In this document: positions 55,858 through 64,000 of the stretch, in pieces | Layout of the letters: each line of letters opens with the position of its first letter | How positions within the stretch are numbered: the stretch's first letter is position 1 | NCBI RefSeq assembly: GCF_003351345.1 | Contig: NZ_QQTO01000023.1 | Location: 1 to 64,000 of the forward strand | Reading direction: 5' to 3' | Length of the DNA stretch: 64,000 nucleotides | Source: Allobosea caraganae | GTDB lineage: Bacteria > Pseudomonadota > Alphaproteobacteria > Rhizobiales > Beijerinckiaceae | Program-made: the position numbers and the translations under genes | The notes under the pieces: generated by a model | What the model was told of the DNA's origin: nothing | Databases searched by the model: none | What the model saw: the letters and a program-made list of their open reading frames with translations, nothing else

Positions 55858-56499
55858 TCAGCGCGTGCCGAACATGCGGTCACCCGCATCGCCCAGGCCC
55901 GGCACGATATAGCCGTGCTCGTTCAGCCTCTCGTCGATCGCGGCGGTCCAGATGCGGACATCGGGATGGGCGCCGCGCAGGCGGGCGATGCCCTCCGGCG
56001 CCGCCAGCAGGCAGACGAAGCGCAGGTCCTTGGCGCCGCGCTCCTTGAGGCGGTCCATGGCGGCGACGGCGGAATTGGCGGTCGCCAGCATCGGGTCCAT
56101 CACCACGATCATGCGGTCGGCGATGTCGGAGGGCGCCTTGAAGTAGTACTCGACCGCCTGGAGCGTGTTGGGGTCGCGATAGAGCCCGATATGGGCGACG
56201 CGGGCGGCCGGCACGAGCTCCAGCATGCCGTCCAGGAAGCCGACGCCGGCACGCAGGATCGGCGCGAAGACCAGCTTCTTGCCGGCGATGATCGGCTGCA
56301 TCGTCTTTTGCAGCGGCGTCTCGATCTCGATCAACTCGATCGGCAGGTCGCGCGTGACCTCGTAGCAGAGCAGCATGCCGATCTCGTTGAGGAGCTGGCG
56401 GAAGCTCTTGGTCGAGCGCTCCTTCTCGCGCATCAGCGTCAGCTTGTGCTGCACCAGCGGATGGTCGACGACGGTGACGCCGTCGGTATGCATGGTCAT
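55858..56499 (-). CDS. upp: Uracil phosphoribosyltransferase
   Basis: 213 residues. It makes UMP from uracil and PRPP. It has the family N-terminus [20 protein letters not shown] and the C-terminal uracil-binding [16 protein letters not shown]. The PRPP loop reads [16 protein letters not shown] where the usual motif has a Gly after AT; see findings. It is followed (in gene direction, upstream of it) by the URC4- and URC1-like genes on the same strand across a palindromic element. Confidence 0.95.
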   Translation of the reverse strand: MTMHTDGVTVVDHPLVQHKLTLMREKERSTKSFRQLLNEIGMLLCYEVTRDLPIELIEIETPLQKTMQPIIAGKKLVFAPILRAGVGFLDGMLELVPAARVAHIGLYRDPNTLQAVEYYFKAPSDIADRMIVVMDPMLATANSAVAAMDRLKERGAKDLRFVCLLAAPEGIARLRGAHPDVRIWTAAIDERLNEHGYIVPGLGDAGDRMFGTR

Positions 56500-56525
56500 G
56501 CGCTTTGCCCCTCGTCCTGTCCCTC

Positions 56526-56635
56526 AGCCCTCATCCTGAGGAGCCGCTCAAGCGGCGTCTCGAAGGATGGTCCAGAGGGCGCTGGAGCATCCTTCGAGAC
56601 GCGACCCTTGCGGATCGCTCCTCAGGATGAGGGCT
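56526..56635. repeat. Palindromic element, CCTCATCCTGAGGAG family, copy 2
   Basis: 18-bp end arms identical to those at 14363-14469, with GTCTCGAAGGATG and CATCCTTCGAGAC inside. It separates upp from the URC4-like gene. Confidence 0.9.
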
Positions 56636-56658
56636 GGAGATATCGCTAGCCCTCAAAC

Positions 56659-57876
56659 TCAGAATACCGTGCCGTCACTGATGATGGTCAAGGGCGGAGG
56701 CCCGCCGGGGCGTTTTTCCCCAGCAATGCGCCGCCCGGCCGCCCAGGTGCCGCCCTCCAGCACCTTGGCGAGCGGCAGCTCCTCGCGGGTGCGGCCAAGC
56801 CGCTCGCGGATCAGCGCGCCGACCTCGTCGAGCAGCGCGACGGTCAGCGCCCGCCATTCGACCACCAGCGTCGAGCCGACCTCATGGGCGCGGCCGGCAT
56901 CAGCCTCGTCCTTGAGCGAGATCACGCCCAGATCGAGGAAGAGCCCGCCATTGCGGTATTCCGGCAGGCCGGTGAGCTCGTCGATGTCGAGCACGGCGAT
57001 CCCGGCCCATTGCAGCGGCTCGATCAGCGAATAGGACAGCCATTGCGAGAGCTTGTGGAAGGGCACGAAGCCGGCCGTCTTGGCTTCGGGCGCGATCAGC
57101 GGATGGCGCCAGGTGTCGCCGAGCGGGATGCCGGCCAGAGCCAGCCGCGCCGGCCAGATGGCGCCGAAGGCGGCCAGCACCTCGGACAGGATATAGCTCG
57201 CACGCACGGAGACGCCGGCGGCCGTCCGGCTGATCCGGTCGAAGAGATCGCCCGGGCGTGTCAGGCCCTGCCGCTCCAGCTCCTCGCCGAGGCGGTTCAG
57301 CAAGGCGGCGCGGCCTTCCAGCGCCAGCAGCGGGTTGCCCGGCCCGGCCTGGAAGCCCTCGGCCAGCGCCTGGGCATCGAGCCGCTTCAGCGCGGTGGAG
57401 TCGGCCTGCAGAGGTTGCGCCGGATCGCTGGAGAAGCGGCCGGCGGCGAACATGTCGAGCGAGGCGAGCGCCAGGCCCTCCGAGCGGCCGATCTGCTTGC
57501 CGGTCGGCGCGTCGCGATAGCGCCAATCCGGCCCGGCGCCGGCATCGAGCAGCACGCTGACGATGGCGAGGTCGTAGGCGGCGCGGCCGCGCGCGACCGC
57601 ATCCGGGAAATTCGCCTTCCGGTCGAGCGCGCGCCAACGATCGCTGCCATCGACGACGAAATGCCGCCAGCGCGCATGGAACGGGATATCGAGCGTCGGA
57701 TAGGCCTCGCAGATCAGGTCGAGCACATAGTCGGCACAGGCGGCCAGCTTCTCGGGATGCACCGAGAAATGCAGCAGCTTGCCGTCGAGGCCGAGCTTGA
57801 GCATCTCCTGCGCCCGCTCGCGAATGGCGGCGGGCTTGAGGAGCAGGCGTGCGGATTCAGGATCACGATCCGGCAT
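56659..57876 (-). CDS. URC4-like protein (DUF1688)
   Basis: 405 residues, cytoplasmic. DUF1688 pattern: HFSVHPEKLAACADYVLDLI, FHARWRHFVVDG, GDTWRHPLIAPEAK and PFHKLSQWLSYSLIEPLQWA. In the yeast URC pathway, URC4 is needed for uracil breakdown, and its bacterial homologues sit beside URC1 and uracil phosphoribosyltransferase genes, the order seen here. The reaction is not settled. Its start shares one base with the URC1-like stop (TGATG), so the two are translationally coupled. Confidence 0.9.
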   Translation of the reverse strand: MPDRDPESARLLLKPAAIRERAQEMLKLGLDGKLLHFSVHPEKLAACADYVLDLICEAYPTLDIPFHARWRHFVVDGSDRWRALDRKANFPDAVARGRAAYDLAIVSVLLDAGAGPDWRYRDAPTGKQIGRSEGLALASLDMFAAGRFSSDPAQPLQADSTALKRLDAQALAEGFQAGPGNPLLALEGRAALLNRLGEELERQGLTRPGDLFDRISRTAAGVSVRASYILSEVLAAFGAIWPARLALAGIPLGDTWRHPLIAPEAKTAGFVPFHKLSQWLSYSLIEPLQWAGIAVLDIDELTGLPEYRNGGLFLDLGVISLKDEADAGRAHEVGSTLVVEWRALTVALLDEVGALIRERLGRTREELPLAKVLEGGTWAAGRRIAGEKRPGGPPPLTIISDGTVF

Positions 57877-59138
57877 CAGAACTTGTCGAGATCGCGGCCG
57901 ACGGTCGATTTCAGCACGTTGTCGCCGGGCGCCCCGTCGGGCGAGTAATAGCCCGCCGCCTTCTTGGCCTCGATCTCGACCGAGGCGTCGGGTGGGATCA
58001 GCTCGGGCGGGATCGCGACGCGCTCGCCGATCTCGATGCCACTCTCGACCATCGCGTCGTATTTCATGTTCGACATCGACATCAGCCGGTCGATCCGGGT
58101 GACGCCGAGCCAGTGCAGCACGTCCGGCATCAATTGCTGGAAGCGGGCATCCTGCACGCCGGCGACGCATTCGGTGCGCTCGAAATAGGTCGCGGCCGAG
58201 TCGCCGCCCTCCTGGCGCTTGCGGGCATTGTAGACGAGGAACTTCGTGACCTCGCCGAGCGCCCGGCCCTCCTTGCGGTTGTAGACGATGATGCCGACAC
58301 CGCCGCCCTGGGCCTCGCGCACCGCCTCCTCGATGCCATGCACGAGATAGGGCCGGCAGGTGCAGATGTCCGAGCCGAACACGTCGGAGCCGTTGCACTC
58401 GTCATGGACGCGGCAGGCGACCTTGCGCTTCGGGTCCGTGATCGCCGAGATCTCGCCAATGATGTAGCAAGTGATCGAGCCGATCGGCGGCAGGAAGACG
58501 CGCTGGTCCGGCCGCGTGACGAGCTCGGGATACATGCCGCCGGTCTGCTCGAACAGCGTGCGGCGCAGCTCCTGCTCGCTGGTCCCAAAACGTTCGGCGA
58601 TCCCCGGCAGGTGCCACACCGGGTCGATCGCGATCTTGGTGACGCTGATATCGCCCGATTTGTGCAGGATGCCGTCATCGGCCGCGAGCCTGTGGCCGGC
58701 CATGGCGGCGAGGATCTCGGGCAGGTTCAGCCTGGCCTTGGTGATCGCGATGGTCGGGCGGATATCGATGCCCTCGCCGATCATCTGGCCGAAATCCTGC
58801 GCGACGCGGTGGCCGAACGGATCGAGCGAGACGATCCTGCCGGCTTGAGACCATTGCGGCTGCTGCGGAATGTCGGTGGTCGGCTGGGTGTTGGTCAGGT
58901 CCGGGCGCTGCGACGGATTGAGCGCGCGCGCCGAGATCGCCAGCGCGCGATAGACCGAATAGGAGCCGCCATGGGCGCCGATGACGTTGCGATCCCCCGG
59001 CGCGGTGGTCGAGGCGATGATCGGGCCGCGCTCCGCCGGATTATCCGCGCCCCATCGCACGGGAAAGCGCGTCGCGGCGCTGCCGGGCTCGGGATGGGAG
59101 GTCAGGCGGATATGGGTGGTGCGGTTCTGCGAATTCAT
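57876..59138 (-). CDS. URC1-like GTP cyclohydrolase II-family protein
   Basis: 420 residues, much longer than RibA (~200). The GTP cyclohydrolase II core is in the C-terminal half with the zinc site DEC..CTC (Cys248, Cys259, Cys261) in HDECNGSDVFGSDICTC, and an extra ~210-residue N-terminal domain. It ends with KSTVGRDLDKF. In yeast, URC1 has this layout and starts uracil breakdown. The neighbours (URC4-like, upp) support that role rather than riboflavin synthesis. The ATG at 59138 is preceded only by a weak site. Confidence 0.9.
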   Translation of the reverse strand: MNSQNRTTHIRLTSHPEPGSAATRFPVRWGADNPAERGPIIASTTAPGDRNVIGAHGGSYSVYRALAISARALNPSQRPDLTNTQPTTDIPQQPQWSQAGRIVSLDPFGHRVAQDFGQMIGEGIDIRPTIAITKARLNLPEILAAMAGHRLAADDGILHKSGDISVTKIAIDPVWHLPGIAERFGTSEQELRRTLFEQTGGMYPELVTRPDQRVFLPPIGSITCYIIGEISAITDPKRKVACRVHDECNGSDVFGSDICTCRPYLVHGIEEAVREAQGGGVGIIVYNRKEGRALGEVTKFLVYNARKRQEGGDSAATYFERTECVAGVQDARFQQLMPDVLHWLGVTRIDRLMSMSNMKYDAMVESGIEIGERVAIPPELIPPDASVEIEAKKAAGYYSPDGAPGDNVLKSTVGRDLDKF

Positions 59139-59161
59139 CGCCGGGGCTCTCGAATCGGAAA

Positions 59162-59189
59162 AGGCCCCGCGACGTCAAGTCCGGGGCCT
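59162..59189 (-). terminator. Terminator of the small membrane protein gene
   Basis: 8-bp stem AGGCCCCG / CGGGGCCT, followed on the minus strand by TTTTCC. It lies between the small gene at 59247 and the URC1-like gene, so these may be separate transcripts. Confidence 0.65.
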
Positions 59190-59246
59190 CGTGACCGATG
59201 AGAGAGTGGATCAACCCGACGCGCGCGTCAATCGACCCGATGGCTC

Positions 59247-59408
59247 TTAGAAAACAGCGAGATAACGCAGCAGCGAAATGATGCCGATCACGATGACGAT
59301 GATCTGGACGATGTTCTTGATCTGGGCATCGAGCGGCAGCATGCGCACCAGATAAAGCACCAGACCGATGACCAGGACGGTGATCAGAAGCGAGATCAAA
59401 ATAGCCAT
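59247..59408 (-). CDS. Small membrane protein, Thivi_2564-like
   Basis: 53 residues, not detectable by length-filtered gene calls. Two hydrophobic segments (MAILISLLITVLVIGLVLYL and IVQIIVIVIGIISLLRY) around MLPLDAQIKNI, which fits the Thivi_2564 family. Start ATG has AAGGGA upstream, and the frame has good codon use. Function unknown. Confidence 0.75.
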   Translation of the reverse strand: MAILISLLITVLVIGLVLYLVRMLPLDAQIKNIVQIIVIVIGIISLLRYLAVF

Positions 59409-59559
59409 TGCTCAAATCCCTTATCGCGACCGGTAGCCGGTCCCCCCGGAGGCCCTGCGCGCGACGTGCTCGCGACGCGTTGCTCCGAAGGACAGAACGT
59501 CGCAGGTGGGGATTGGGTTCCGGATGGGGCTATTTGGGCGCGGGAGACGCGGCGCGCCC

Positions 59560-59690
59560 TTCCCTTCTCGCGTGTGGGAGAAGGTGCCCCGGCAGGGGCG
59601 GATGAGGGCCGGACATTAAACCAGTAGAACGAAACGGTGCCGCGGTCGGGTCACAGCTACCGCGTCTGACGTCCGGCCCCCACCCTGCCC
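59560..59690. repeat. Inverted-repeat element with CTTCTC/GGGGGAGAAGG-type arms
   Basis: TTCCCTTCTCGCGTGTGGGAGAAGG and GGATGAGGGCCGG on the left, CCGGCCCCCACCCTGCCCTC on the right, leaving partly matched arms. It resembles common dispersed elements with the GGAGAAGGTGCC core. The terminal match is imperfect, so this is a softer call. Confidence 0.5.
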
Positions 59691-59696
59691 TCTCAC

Positions 59697-59720
59697 TGAT
59701 CTCGGGCTTGCCCGAGATCA
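59697..59720. repeat. Perfect 11-bp hairpin
   Basis: TGATCTCGGGC / GCCCGAGATCA with a 2-nt centre (TT). Next to it is the hairpin at 59733. It sits between glyS and the small membrane protein gene. Confidence 0.8.
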
Positions 59721-59732
59721 GAACTCAGAGTG

Positions 59733-59758
59733 TCGAAGTCGGGTTTATCCGACTTCGA
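59733..59758. repeat. Hairpin of the AAGTCGG family, copy 2
   Basis: 10-bp arms TCGAAGTCGG / CCGACTTCGA with loop GTTTAT. The AAGTCG / CGACTT core also forms the hairpin at 27738-27762. Confidence 0.7.
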
Positions 59759-59781
59759 GGCGGGAAAGGGTTCCCCGCGCC

Positions 59782-62112
59782 CTATCCGGCGATGCGCGAA
59801 AAATCCGCCACGGCGCGGGTGGCCTCGCGCAGCTGGTTGAGCAGCTTCAGGCGGTTGGAGCGCAGGGCCGGATCGGGATCGTTGACCGTGACCTTGTCGA
59901 AGAAGGCATCGACCGCCGGACGAAGCTCGGCCAGCGCCGCCATGGCGCCCTCGTAATCCTCCGTGTCGACGGCGGCCTCGGCCTTCGGCGTCGCCTGGCT
60001 GAGCGCGACGGCGAGCGCCTTCTCCTCGATCAGCCCGGCCCCGGCGATGAGCTGGAGGTCGGGCGCGCCGGCAAAGGCGCCCTCGCCATCCTTCTTCTCC
60101 TCGGCCTTGAGGATGTTGGCGGCGCGGCGATAGCCCGCGAGCAGGTTTTTGCCGTCCTCGGTATCGAGGAAGCGGCCAAGCGCCTCGACGCGGCGGGTGA
60201 TCAGGAGGAGGTCGTCGTTGTTAGAGGCGCCCTCGCCCAGCACGGCGTCGACGAGGTCGTGACGGGCGCCCGCTTCGCGGAGTGTGACCTTCAGGCGGTC
60301 GTGGAAGAAGGAGAGGAGGTCTATCGCTCGCGAGAGCATCAACTCCGAAACTTGCTGAGCACCATTTATTTGACGCGCCAGAAAGACCTTCGCCAATTCA
60401 GCGACCGAAGGCGCCAAGCCTCCCAGATTGAGGCCCGCGGCTGTCAATGCATCCACTGCGCCCTTCGCTTTCAGGAATTCCGCAAATAGCTCGCTGCGGG
60501 CAGTTCGCGCAAACGGCTTTGCAAGGTAGTCGCCAAGTGGAAGAGAGATTGAATTCTCAACGACCAACCTGATCACACCCAACGCCGCTCTCCGCAGCGC
60601 ATAAGGGTCCTTGCTCCCGGTCGGCTTCTCATCGATCGCCCAGAAGCCGACCAGCGTGTCGAGCTTGTCGGCGAGCGCCACCGCCACCGAGACCGGATCG
60701 GTCGGCACGCGATCGGAGGGGCCAAGCGGCTTGTAGTGCTCCTCGATGGCAGCCGCGACCGAGGCGTTCTCGCCCTGCAACTCCGCGTACTTCCGGCCCA
60801 TCAGCCCCTGCAACTCAGGGAACTCTCCGACCATCTCAGTCGGCAGGTCGGCCTTGGCGAGCTTGGCGGCGCGCTCCGCCAGATCGGGATCGGCGCCGAC
60901 GATCGGGGCCAGCTCGCGCGCCAAAGCCGCGATGCGCTGCACGCGCTCACCTTGCGTGCCGAGCTTGGCGTGGAAGACGACGCCGAGCTTGTCGAGCTTG
61001 GCCATGCGCTGGTCGAGCGGCTTGGACAGGTCAAGCCCGAGCTTCCCTGCGCTCTCCTCAAAGGTATCGAGATCGGGCAGCGAACCGCGATCGGTCGCCC
61101 AGAAATAGGCGGCGTCGGAGAGGCGGGCGCGCACGACGCGGCCATTGCCGGCGACGATGGCCTTGCCGCCATCGCTGGCGTTGAGGTTCGAGACCAGGAT
61201 GAACTTGTTGGCGAGCGCACCGGTCTTCGGGTCGCGCAGCACGAAGCACTTTTGGTTGGCGCGGATGGTGGCGCGGATCGCCTCGCCGGGGATTTCGAGA
61301 AAACGCTGCTCGAACTCGCCCATCAGCACGACCGGCCACTCGACCAGCCCCGCGACCTCCTCCAGCAGCCCCTCGTCCTCGACGAGGTCGAGCCCCTGCG
61401 CGAAGGCGAGGTTGCGGGCGTCGGTGAGGATGATCTCCTTGCGCCGGTCGGCATCGAGCACGACCTTGGCCTTCTCCAGGCTCGTCACGTAGTCGTCGAA
61501 GCGCTTCACCGTGATGGCTTGGGGCGCGTGGAAGCGGTGGCCATAGGTGGTGTTGCCTGAGGCGATGCCATCGATGTTGAGGCTGATCACCTCCGGCTCC
61601 TCGGTCTCCGGCCCGAAGGTGCAGAGGATCGAGTGCAGCGGGCGGACCCAGCGCAGGCTGGCGCCGGCGGCCGAGGCCTTGCCCCAGCGCATCGATTTCG
61701 GCCAGGGGAAGGAACGGATCACCTGCGGCACGATCTCGGCGATCGCCGCCACCGTCTCCTGCCCCGGCTTCTCGATGATGGCGACGTAGGAATCGCCCTT
61801 CTTCGGGTCGCTGACGATGGTCGCCTGGTCGAGCGAGGTCAGGCCGGCAGCCTTGAGGAAGCCCTGCACGGCGGCGTCGGGCGCGCCGACGCGCGGGCCC
61901 TTGCGCTCCTCGCGGACATCGCGGCCGCGCACGGGCAGCTCGGCGACGTGCAGCGCCAGCCGGCGCGGTGTGGCGAAGGCCTTTGCGCCCTCATAGACGA
62001 GGCCGCGCTCGACCAGCGCATCGGTGACGAGCTTCTTCAGGTCATCCGCCGCCTTGCGCTGCATGCGGGCGGGGATCTCTTCCGAGAAGAGTTCGAGCAG
62101 GAGATCAGGCAT
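59782..62112 (-). CDS. glyS: Glycine--tRNA ligase beta subunit
   Basis: 776 residues from [18 protein letters not shown]; the frame runs on to 62223 but the extension is unlike the family. The beta subunit of the alpha2-beta2 enzyme carries the tRNA-binding, HD-like and anticodon domains. The C-terminus ([14 protein letters not shown]) is intact. The start overlaps the fic stop by 8 nt, so translation is coupled to fic, which lies between it and glyQ. A stretch around 60310-60600 is distinctly lower in GC than the rest. Confidence 0.96.
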   Translation of the reverse strand: MPDLLLELFSEEIPARMQRKAADDLKKLVTDALVERGLVYEGAKAFATPRRLALHVAELPVRGRDVREERKGPRVGAPDAAVQGFLKAAGLTSLDQATIVSDPKKGDSYVAIIEKPGQETVAAIAEIVPQVIRSFPWPKSMRWGKASAAGASLRWVRPLHSILCTFGPETEEPEVISLNIDGIASGNTTYGHRFHAPQAITVKRFDDYVTSLEKAKVVLDADRRKEIILTDARNLAFAQGLDLVEDEGLLEEVAGLVEWPVVLMGEFEQRFLEIPGEAIRATIRANQKCFVLRDPKTGALANKFILVSNLNASDGGKAIVAGNGRVVRARLSDAAYFWATDRGSLPDLDTFEESAGKLGLDLSKPLDQRMAKLDKLGVVFHAKLGTQGERVQRIAALARELAPIVGADPDLAERAAKLAKADLPTEMVGEFPELQGLMGRKYAELQGENASVAAAIEEHYKPLGPSDRVPTDPVSVAVALADKLDTLVGFWAIDEKPTGSKDPYALRRAALGVIRLVVENSISLPLGDYLAKPFARTARSELFAEFLKAKGAVDALTAAGLNLGGLAPSVAELAKVFLARQINGAQQVSELMLSRAIDLLSFFHDRLKVTLREAGARHDLVDAVLGEGASNNDDLLLITRRVEALGRFLDTEDGKNLLAGYRRAANILKAEEKKDGEGAFAGAPDLQLIAGAGLIEEKALAVALSQATPKAEAAVDTEDYEGAMAALAELRPAVDAFFDKVTVNDPDPALRSNRLKLLNQLREATRAVADFSRIAG

Positions 62113-63286
62113 CGGATGCATCACCGGAAATGGCTTTGAGAATGTCTTGCGCGACATACAATCGTGGGTTCGATGTGCCGGGATATTCCTGGAGTACACC
62201 GGCGCCGATGAGCGATTGCACATTCATCTGCGCGGCGCGATAGGTCACGCCAAGATGTTCCGCGACCTGAGGGATACTCACGGCCGGGGTTCGGAACAAC
62301 AGGTCGACGATACCCAGCAGGTTCGCCGAACGGCCAGCCTGCTGAAGTGCGGCGCGATAGTTCCGTTCGACGTCGCGCAGGCGGTCCGCGGTATCGATCG
62401 CCTGCCGCGCTGCATCCGCAACCGCGCTCAAGAAGAAGGATATCCATCCGAGCCAGTCGCCGCTGCGCGACACCTCGTACATGCGGTCGATATACTCGTC
62501 CTTTCTCCCCTCCAAGGTCGGGCTGAGATAGAGGATCGGGTGTCGGATCAAGCCCGACTGGAAGAGGTGGAGCACGATCAGCATGCGGCCCACCCGGCCA
62601 TTGCCATCGGCAAAAGGGTGGATCGTCTCGAATTGGTAGTGGAGCAGTGCTGCATCGATCAGCGCATGCGCATCACGGTCCTCGCGGTGGATGAAGCGCT
62701 CCATCGCATCCAGGCAGGACAGCGTTTCAGTCGGGGGCGGAGGGACGAACCTCGCCTTCTCGATCTCGTAGGCGCCGATGAAGTTCTGATTTCGCTTGAA
62801 TTCGCCGGCCTGGACGCTCGCGCCGCGGTGCCGTGCGACGCCACCCAGCAAGCGGCGATGCGCGTCGCGGAGCGTACGGAGCGACAACGGAAGTTCGTTG
62901 AGGCTGGCGATCGCTTCAGTAAGTGCGACGCGATAGTTCAGAACCTCGCGCGTGTCGGGAGCCCGGTTCTCTTCCGTCGCGCCAGCCTCCAAGAGCAGGA
63001 GATCGCTCAGGGAGGTATAGGTCCCCTCCATGCTCGACGACGTCAGCGCCTCCTGCGCCTGGAGAGGACGGATCAGCAGATAGGGATCGGGGAGTAGCCG
63101 CCCGATGCCGTTCAGCTCTCCCACAGCCGCGGAGGCGTCGGCGAGAGGTCGCGTCAATGCGGCCTTCGCTCGCTCATCGAGCAAAGGGGGCAGCGGATTC
63201 GGCACGAACGCCCATTGCCCGCGTTCCGTGGGAACGAGGCTGCCGCTGGGCGAATGCTCGAAATCCGCTTTGTTCATTGGTATCAT
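62105..63286 (-). CDS. Fic-family AMPylase, class II, with C-terminal winged helix
   Basis: 393 residues. The Fic core has [12 protein letters not shown] (His223-Arg234), the catalytic motif, preceded by the active-site flap region [12 protein letters not shown]. The inhibitory helix is N-terminal (SSSMEG, Glu87), making it class II (intramolecular inhibition). The C-terminal ~90 residues read as a winged HTH ([20 protein letters not shown]). Fic enzymes transfer AMP to hydroxyl groups of proteins; targets are unknown. It occupies the place between glyQ and glyS. Start is ATG at 63286 or 63277 (better GGGATGA site). Confidence 0.92.
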   Translation of the reverse strand: MIPMNKADFEHSPSGSLVPTERGQWAFVPNPLPPLLDERAKAALTRPLADASAAVGELNGIGRLLPDPYLLIRPLQAQEALTSSSMEGTYTSLSDLLLLEAGATEENRAPDTREVLNYRVALTEAIASLNELPLSLRTLRDAHRRLLGGVARHRGASVQAGEFKRNQNFIGAYEIEKARFVPPPPTETLSCLDAMERFIHREDRDAHALIDAALLHYQFETIHPFADGNGRVGRMLIVLHLFQSGLIRHPILYLSPTLEGRKDEYIDRMYEVSRSGDWLGWISFFLSAVADAARQAIDTADRLRDVERNYRAALQQAGRSANLLGIVDLLFRTPAVSIPQVAEHLGVTYRAAQMNVQSLIGAGVLQEYPGTSNPRLYVAQDILKAISGDASDA

Positions 63287-63297
63287 CCCGACGCAAG

Positions 63298-63329
63298 AGA
63301 TTATACAAAACAGCCTATTTGTATAATCT
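63298..63329. promoter_or_regulatory. Palindromic operator overlapping the fic promoter
   Basis: AGATTATACAAA and TTTGTATAATCT are exact complements around an 8-nt centre, 11 nt upstream of the fic ATG. The minus-strand copy holds TATAAT at 63305-63300, a good -10 for fic. A dimeric regulator, perhaps the Fic winged helix itself, could bind here. Confidence 0.65.
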
Positions 63330-63354
63330 AGGCATCACAGATTGAAGTCAGGTA

Positions 63355-64000
63355 TCACACCGCTCCCCCGCCCGCCGTCTTCAGCCAGGCGGCACCGCAG
63401 GCCTTGGCGAGTTCGCGGACGCGCAGGATGTAGCTCTGGCGCTCGGTGACCGAGATCACGCCGCGCGCATCGAGCAGGTTGAAGACGTGGCTCGCCTTGA
63501 TGCACTGGTCATAGGCGGGCAGCGCCAGCTTGTGGCTGAGGTCGTTGCTGCCATTGGCGGACTCACCGGCCGCCAGCAGCGCCTTGCACTCGGCCTCGGC
63601 GTCGCTGAAGTGGCGGAACAGGATCTCGGTGTTGGCGTGCTCGAAATTATGGCGCGAGAATTCCTGCTCGGCCTGGAGGAAGACGTCGCCGTAGCTGATG
63701 CGGTCCTCGCCCTCGAGCCCGTTGAAGTTGAGGTCGTAGACGTTCTCGACGCCCTGGACGTACATGGCGAGGCGCTCGAGTCCGTAGGTCAGCTCACCCG
63801 CCACAGGCGCGCATTCGACGCCGGCGACCTGCTGGAAATAGGTGAACTGGCTGACCTCCATGCCGTCGCACCAGCATTCCCAGCCGAGGCCCCAGGCGCC
63901 GAGCGTCGGGCTCTCCCAGTCATCCTCGACGAAGCGGACGTCGTGCAGGGCGAGGTCGACGCCGATCGCCCTGAGCGAGTCGAGGTAGAGCTGCTGCAGG
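63355..64000 (-). CDS. glyQ: Glycine--tRNA ligase alpha subunit, C-terminal part
   Basis: The gene continues off the right edge; 215 codons are visible and the frame is open to 64000. Class II motifs: [39 protein letters not shown]. GlyQ is the catalytic subunit of the alpha2-beta2 GlyRS that charges tRNA-Gly. It is upstream of fic and glyS, with 68 nt from its stop to the fic start. Confidence 0.96.
   Translation of the reverse strand, partial: LQQLYLDSLRAIGVDLALHDVRFVEDDWESPTLGAWGLGWECWCDGMEVSQFTYFQQVAGVECAPVAGELTYGLERLAMYVQGVENVYDLNFNGLEGEDRISYGDVFLQAEQEFSRHNFEHANTEILFRHFSDAEAECKALLAAGESANGSNDLSHKLALPAYDQCIKASHVFNLLDARGVISVTERQSYILRVRELAKACGAAWLKTAGGGAV

Noticed and set aside
57876-59138. 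Riboflavin-synthesis RibA
   Set aside because: Twice the usual length with a large N-terminal domain and no rib genes nearby; neighbours are URC4-like and upp.

Overview
The window reads as ordinary chromosome of a GC-rich alphaproteobacterium of the order Hyphomicrobiales. Supporting marks are a MucR-type zinc-finger regulator, two histidine kinases of the DivJ/PleC/PdhS type, a DUF1150 gene beside an Hsp20 gene, phasins, an Omp25/31-like outer-membrane barrel, and a tRNA-His with A73 and no G-1. Bosea or a close relative is my best guess, but that is inference; no rRNA gene is present. There is no prophage, insertion sequence, CRISPR array or large island.

Layout. 0-5 kb: truncated membrane-anchored protein, DivJ-like kinase, sufE, a DnaA-domain-IV-like HTH protein with a DUF6456 partner, and mucR. 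5.7-16 kb: S9 peptidase, a large acidic Pro/Glu-rich membrane protein, Fe-superoxide dismutase, chemoreceptor, ChbG/HpnK-like deacetylase, GT2 glycosyltransferase and the lipid II flippase MurJ. 16-22.6 kb: class IV aminotransferase, AzlCD exporter, phosphopantetheinyl transferase, two tandem TerC proteins, and a two-gene unit of fluoroacetate-dehalogenase-like hydrolase plus tartrate-dehydrogenase-like enzyme. 22.9-37.3 kb: the usual infC-rpmI-rplT-pheS-pheT set is present in order on one strand but spread over 14 kb, with a ceramide-glucosyltransferase-like gene translationally coupled between pheS and pheT. Other genes here are a LOG protein, an orphan amino-acid binding protein, an outer-membrane barrel, an 853-residue CheW-domain protein without membrane segments, a GYD protein and a class II aldolase. 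37.5-46 kb: GT4 glycosyltransferase, alpha/beta hydrolase, DUF1150-Hsp20, tRNA-His, a phasin pair and a soluble PdhS-like kinase. 46-55 kb: BrnTA toxin-antitoxin, acetyltransferase, acyl-CoA dehydrogenase, GST, EamA exporter, and a LysR-TctB-TctA-TctC tricarboxylate transport operon. 54.7-59.4 kb: AllA-like lyase, DUF1236 protein, and upp next to URC4- and URC1-like genes, the make-up of the URC route of uracil breakdown. 59.8-64 kb: glyS, a class II Fic protein and glyQ (cut by the right edge), with the fic gene inserted between the two GlyRS subunit genes.

Gaps between genes are rich in dispersed palindromes of at least five families, several in two to four copies. The most noteworthy items are the URC cluster, the Fic gene inside glyQ-glyS with a 12-bp-arm palindrome overlapping its promoter, the CheW protein with a long duplicated sensor-like region, a perfect 26-bp-arm hairpin between infC and the aldolase gene, the infC AUU start codon, and the dehalogenase/dehydrogenase pair. 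I did not find a clearly new multi-gene system; most findings are unusual arrangements of known families.
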